Shown here: in pieces, positions 59,893-64,000 of the stretch
Position numbering within the stretch: position 1 is the first letter of the stretch
How the letters are laid out: every line of letters begins with the position of its first letter
Source: Ricinus communis
Lineage: Eukaryota > Streptophyta > Magnoliopsida > Malpighiales > Euphorbiaceae
Reading direction: 5' to 3'
Length of the DNA stretch: 64,000 bases
Assembly (NCBI RefSeq): GCF_019578655.1
Contig: NC_063257.1
Span: 28,262,362 to 28,326,361, forward strand
Translations under genes and position numbers: made by a program
The notes under the pieces: model-generated
What the model was told of the DNA's origin: nothing
Databases searched by the model: none
The model's input: the letters and a program-made list of their open reading frames with translations, nothing else

Positions 59893-60944
59893 ATGCTCAC
59901 TTTCAGATTTGCTATATCCTCAACATCTTCATCGCTACTTTCAGATTCATAACCGTAAGAATACTCCTCACTCGGGTGAATTGTGAGAGTATTCCTTTTT
60001 GGGCATTCATTAGCAATATGCCCACGTTCTTGGCACTTATAACAAGTCCTCTTGAATCCATCTTGCTTAAAACTAGATTTTCCACTTTGAAACTTTGAAG
60101 GATTAGTAGAAGAAAGTTGCTTAGAAGAGCTAGAAGAAGACTCACTCTTCCCAAAAGGTATGTATGGTTTATATGGAGTCTTTACGCCACTTGTGTTCGT
60201 CTTAGGCTTCTCCTGTTTCACTTGTGCTTCCACCTTCCTAGCTACTGTCACAACTTCATCAAAAGTAGAAAAACTCATAAGATCTACCTTGTGAGAGATG
60301 GATTTGGACAACCCTTTAGTGAAACGAGCAATCTTGAGGGGCTTCTTCTCTTGCAAGTCACACATCAACCCTAGCCTCTCAAATTCACGAACATACTCAT
60401 CAACACTGAGATCACCTTGAGTGAGTCGAGTTAGCTTGACATATTGATCTTGCTTATACTCACGTGGTACCCAACGCCTCTCCATTTTCTTCTTGAGTTT
60501 CTCCCGTGACTCGATCTTCTCTTTCTCTTCTCTTCATCTCTTGGCTTTTAGATTGTCATACCAAAGCCCAACAAGCTGTGTTAATCTAAGGACAGCCATC
60601 TTACACCTCCTCCCATCATCAAAGTCTTTATAATCAAAGACACTTTCCATTCTTCAAACCCAATCTAGGAAGTTTTCTGGATCACTTGAGCCATTAAATT
60701 CAGGAAGTTCTAATTTGAAACTCCTATCTTCTTCTTGAAAGTTTCGATAGGTAGGATTCCCACCGGAGCTTGCTGTGTTCTCCAAGTCTCCAACACGTTC
60801 TCCCATCTTTAAGGATAGTTCCGCAATGGCATCCATCCTAGCTTCATGTTTCCTTAAGTCTCCTTGTAGCTCACGAAGTTGCTTCATGATAGCAGCCAAC
60901 ATTTCAGAATTGGACTGATTTGTTTCCATTACAACAGCGTGCAA
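59880..60944 (-). pseudogene. R11 gag with CCHC zinc knuckle
   Basis: One frame runs from about 60,944 (possible start METNQSNSEM at 60,929) to 59,880 with two internal stops, after DPENFLDWV (about 60,655) and in LKAKR.REEKE (about 60,535). It contains a coiled-coil-like N-terminus, FKLELPEFNGSSDPENFLDW, YKQDQYVKLTRLTQGDLSVD, VREFERLGLMCDL and the knuckle CYKCQERGHIANEC at about 60,040. The frame ends at the deletion junction with pol. Confidence 0.87.
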
Positions 60945-61155
60945 TTTTAATCAACCAAGAAAAATATCAAACGGACTTCAAAAATTTTGTAACTTTACAG
61001 TCACAAAACTCTCAAAGAGAAAAACAATTTAGACTCAAAAAACACTCAAAAATATTCAGGAACAAGGGAGATACGAATCAAAACTTTCAGGCCTGTTTTC
61101 AACAACGTAATCTGTTTTTTTTTTTTGTACGAAACTCACACTCTCCAAAGCCTAA

Positions 61156-61167
61156 GCTCTGATACCA
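61156..61167 (-). other. R11 primer-binding site (tRNA-Met type)
   Basis: On the minus strand TGGTATCAGAGC lies two bases inside the 5' LTR. Confidence 0.9.
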
Positions 61168-61169
61168 AT

Positions 61170-61951
61170 TGATATAGAAAAGGAATAGGACCGTTTTGGA
61201 ATGAGTTTGAGTATTTTGAATTGTAGGGAACAAATAAAAGAACAAGGATAGAACACACAAGTTTGAAACTGATTCAAGGATGTGACTATTTTCTTTTGTT
61301 TTTTTTTTAGCAGCACAAAACACTAAGTAAAGCACTCTCAAACTTCTACTCTCAAACACTAAGTAGTAAGAGCAAAAGGGCGTGTAAACACAAAGTAAAA
61401 CACTTAGAATAATTTCACAAAGAAATCAGATTTTATTTTCAACTCTCAATGCCTATAACACTTGGCCATGAGTTCTATTTATACTCAACCACTAGAAGAG
61501 TTACATGACATAGATAAACTTTTCAACTTCCTCCTAAAAACTGACTAGCCACAAGGATTAACATTCCCTTGTAACATCCCTAATTAAACATCAAATAAAA
61601 GTGCTAAATAAAGAAAATCTTTGTAACAGCTATTAAAGGCTGATTATAAAGGTTTTATTACACACTTAAAACTGAAATTCCAACAGCAAATTAAACAAGG
61701 AATAACTCCAAAAACGTCCACCTTTATGAACAGCAAAAACTGAACATAATGAGCAGCAAATATTCCCCTTTTCAAGCCTTTATTCAACCATCCAATTAAG
61801 GCAAGTGATAAAGGTTTGTTTTGATGAGAATCCCATGAAATATTCTGATCTTTGCTTAGCATTTTCATGCACTAGCAAGGCATGGACCGTAGCATTATTA
61901 TCTTACACTTGAGCTCTGTGATGGACCTCTTGTTGGACTGATTCCATATCA
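61170..61951 (-). repeat. R11 5' LTR
   Basis: 782 bp, TGATATAGAAAAGG to ATTCCATATCA. It aligns with the 3' LTR throughout; a poly-T/poly-A tract near 61,300 varies in length. Confidence 0.9.
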
Positions 61952-64000
61952 ATACCCCTATTACGGGGTTGTTTTCTATTAACCCATTTAAGGGGTTGTT
62001 TTCTCATACTCACAAATGTACCAAAATTACAGGGTTATTTTCTCTGATTGATAAATATCCCGTATTACGAGGTTGCTTTCTCATATTAAAAAATTTACCC
62101 CTTCCACGGGGTTGTTATCTCATTTAAAAAATTTACCCTTTTATGAGGCTGTTTTCTCAGACTCGCAATTAAATTACTTTTACGGGAATGTTTTCTCAGA
62201 TTCATAAATATACATGTTTTACGAGGTTATTTTCTTATATTGACAAATATGACTCTTTCCATGAGGCTATTTTCTCATATTAAAAAGTTTACCTGTTCTA
62301 CAAGGCTGTTCTATTAGACTAGCAATTACACTACTTTTACGGGGTTGTTTTCTCAGATTCATAAATATACACTTTTTACATCGTTATTTTCTTATATTGA
62401 TAAATTTACCACTTTTATGGGGTCCTTGTCTCGTACTAAATTATTAGCACTATTATTGGGTTGTATTCTCAAATTCATAAATATACACGTTTTACGGGTT
62501 TAACTTCTCATATGGACAAATATACCCCTTTTACAGGGTTGTTTTCTCATATTATAAAATTAACCCATTTAAGGGGTTGTTTTCTCATATTAAAAAATTT
62601 GTCCCTTCTACAAGGCTGTTTTCTCAGACTCGCAATTACATTACTTTTACGGGGTGTTTTCTCATATTCATAAATATACATGTTTTACGGGGTTATTTTC
62701 TTATATTGACAAATATGCCCCTTTTACGGGGTTGTTTTCTCATATTATAAAATTAACCCATTTAAGGGGTTGTTTCTCATACTCACAAATGTACCACAAT
62801 TACAGGGTTATTTCCTCAGATTCATAAATATCCCCGTATTACGTGTTTTACGGGATTATTTTCTTATGTTGATAAATATGCCACTTTTACGGTGTCCTTT
62901 TCTCATATTAAATTATTAGCACTATTATGGGTTGTTTTGTCAAATTCATAAATATACAAGTTTATGAGGTTATTTTCTTATATCGACAAATATACCCCTT
63001 ATACGAGGTTGTTTTCTCATATTATAAAATTAACCTACTTAAAGTGTTGTTTTCTCATACTTGCCAATATACCACATTTACAGGGTTATTTCCTCAAATT
63101 CATAAATATCCCCGTATTACGGGGTTGTTTTCACATATTAAAAAATTTACCCCTTCTACGAGCTGTTTTCTCATATTAAAAAATTTAGCCGTTCTACGAG
63201 GTTTATTATGAGACTCGCAATTACACAACTTTTACGAGGTTGTTTTCCAAGATTCATAAATATACGCGTTTTACGGGTTATTTTCTTATATTGATAAATA
63301 TGCCCCTTTTACGGGGTTATCTTCTCATATTATAAAATTAACCCATTTTAGGAGTTGTTTCTCATACTCACAAATATGCCAAAGTTACGGGGTTATTTTC
63401 TTAGATTCATAAATATCCCTGTATTACGGGGTTGTTTTCACATATTAAAAAATTTGCCCCTTCTGCAAGGTTGGATTCTCATATTAAAAGATTTATACGT
63501 TATACGATTTTGTTTTTGAAACTCGCAATTGCACTACTTTTACGGGATTGTTCTCCCATATTCATAAATACACACGTTTTGGGGAGTTATTTTCTTATAT
63601 TGACAAATGTACCACTTTTATGGGGTAGTTTTCTCATATTATAAAATTAACCCATTTAAGGGGTTGTTTTCTCATACACGAATATATCAAAATTACGGAG
63701 TTATTTTCTCCGATTGATAAATATCCTCGTATTACGGGGTTGTTTTCTAATATTTATAAATATACCCCTCTTACGGGGTTGTTATCTCATATTAAAAAAT
63801 TTACACCTTTTATGAGGCTGTTTTCTCAGATTCGCAATTAAACAACTTTTACGGGGATATTTTCTCATTTTTATAAATATTCACATTATACGGGGTTATT
63901 TTCTTATATTAATAAATATACCACTTTTACGGGGTTGTTTTCTCATATTAAATTATTAGCACTATTATAGGGTTGTTTTCTCAAATTCATAAATATACAC
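61952..64000 (+). repeat. 39-bp satellite array, block 3 (runs off the window)
   Basis: Same subunits. 63,300-64,000 again matches 39,400-40,100 and 54,850-55,550, including the rare 'GGGGTTGTTATCTC' and '..GGGAGTTATTTTC' variants. The array continues beyond 64,000. Confidence 0.95.

Larger units (their letters stand above)
57189..61951 (-). mobile_element. R11: internally deleted CRM-like Ty3/gypsy element in the satellite
   Basis: 4,763 bp with LTRs of 781 and 782 bp, PBS, gag, part of pol and PPT on the minus strand. Target-site duplication ATACC lies at 57,184-57,188 and 61,952-61,956. Protease and most of RT are missing: gag runs directly into the RT C-terminus near 59,890. The LTRs differ by roughly 3 percent by eye. 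Motifs resemble R2. Elements of the CRM group are known to favour centromeric chromatin, which would fit the satellite setting, but the clade call is by eye. Confidence 0.9.

Noticed and set aside
30423..64000. CRISPR-like array (short repeats at a constant period)
   Set aside because: There is no alternation of identical repeats and unique spacers; all parts are diverged versions of one subunit, and the setting is a plant genome.

Overview
This window looks like gene-free plant heterochromatin, probably pericentromeric and probably from a dicot. I found no host gene, rRNA or tRNA gene. The sequence is AT-rich and consists of Ty3/gypsy LTR retrotransposons, mostly broken and nested in one another, plus two classes of tandem DNA. 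Every protein-like reading frame I can support belongs to a retroelement: gag, protease, RT, RNase H, integrase, chromodomain, or Athila-type gag fragments. Primer-binding sites are of two plant kinds, initiator tRNA-Met (TGGTATCAGAGC) and the tRNA-Asp type used by Athila-like elements (TGGCGCC...CCGGGGA). I label the elements R1 to R11. Clade names are by motif recognition, not by search.

Layout of 1-16 kb: a non-coding repeat 'X' of about 1.0 kb lies in tandem (1-3,534) and returns at 13,822-16,018. Between these two X blocks is a nest. R1 (LTR 3,535-4,329, PBS, leader, and probably the gag-protease at 12,148-13,821) holds R2 (4,984-8,760, a CRM-like gypsy element that lost gag and protease) and R3 (8,902-12,147, two LTRs, PBS and PPT but only an orphan 238-codon frame).

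Layout of 16-30.4 kb: an Athila-like graveyard. R4 (minus strand, gag 16,019-17,808) has its 5' LTR split by R5. R5 (plus strand, from 18,659) carries a 387-codon mini-gag frame. R6 (minus strand, 22,769-25,559, TSD ACAAC) is inserted in R5 and belongs to the same mini-family, so together they form a multi-kilobase inverted repeat. R7 and R8 are further LTR and internal fragments.

Layout of 30.4-64 kb: a satellite array with a 39-bp subunit. Ten or eleven diverged subunit types run in a fixed order (about 390-430 bp), and a coarser period of about 2.9 kb is visible. The array reaches the right edge of the window. It is split by a solo LTR (R10, 40,375-52,878, TSD ACTTT), which itself holds a Tekay/Del-type chromovirus (R9, 40,396-49,840, TSD GTGGA), and by a deleted CRM-like element (R11, 57,189-61,951, TSD ATACC).

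No element is intact. The most interesting points are: the multi-level 39-bp satellite; the R5/R6 mini-element family, whose 387-codon frame keeps its exact length in two copies although their LTRs differ by large indels; and a short Pol-tail module encoded inside the LTRs of three different families.
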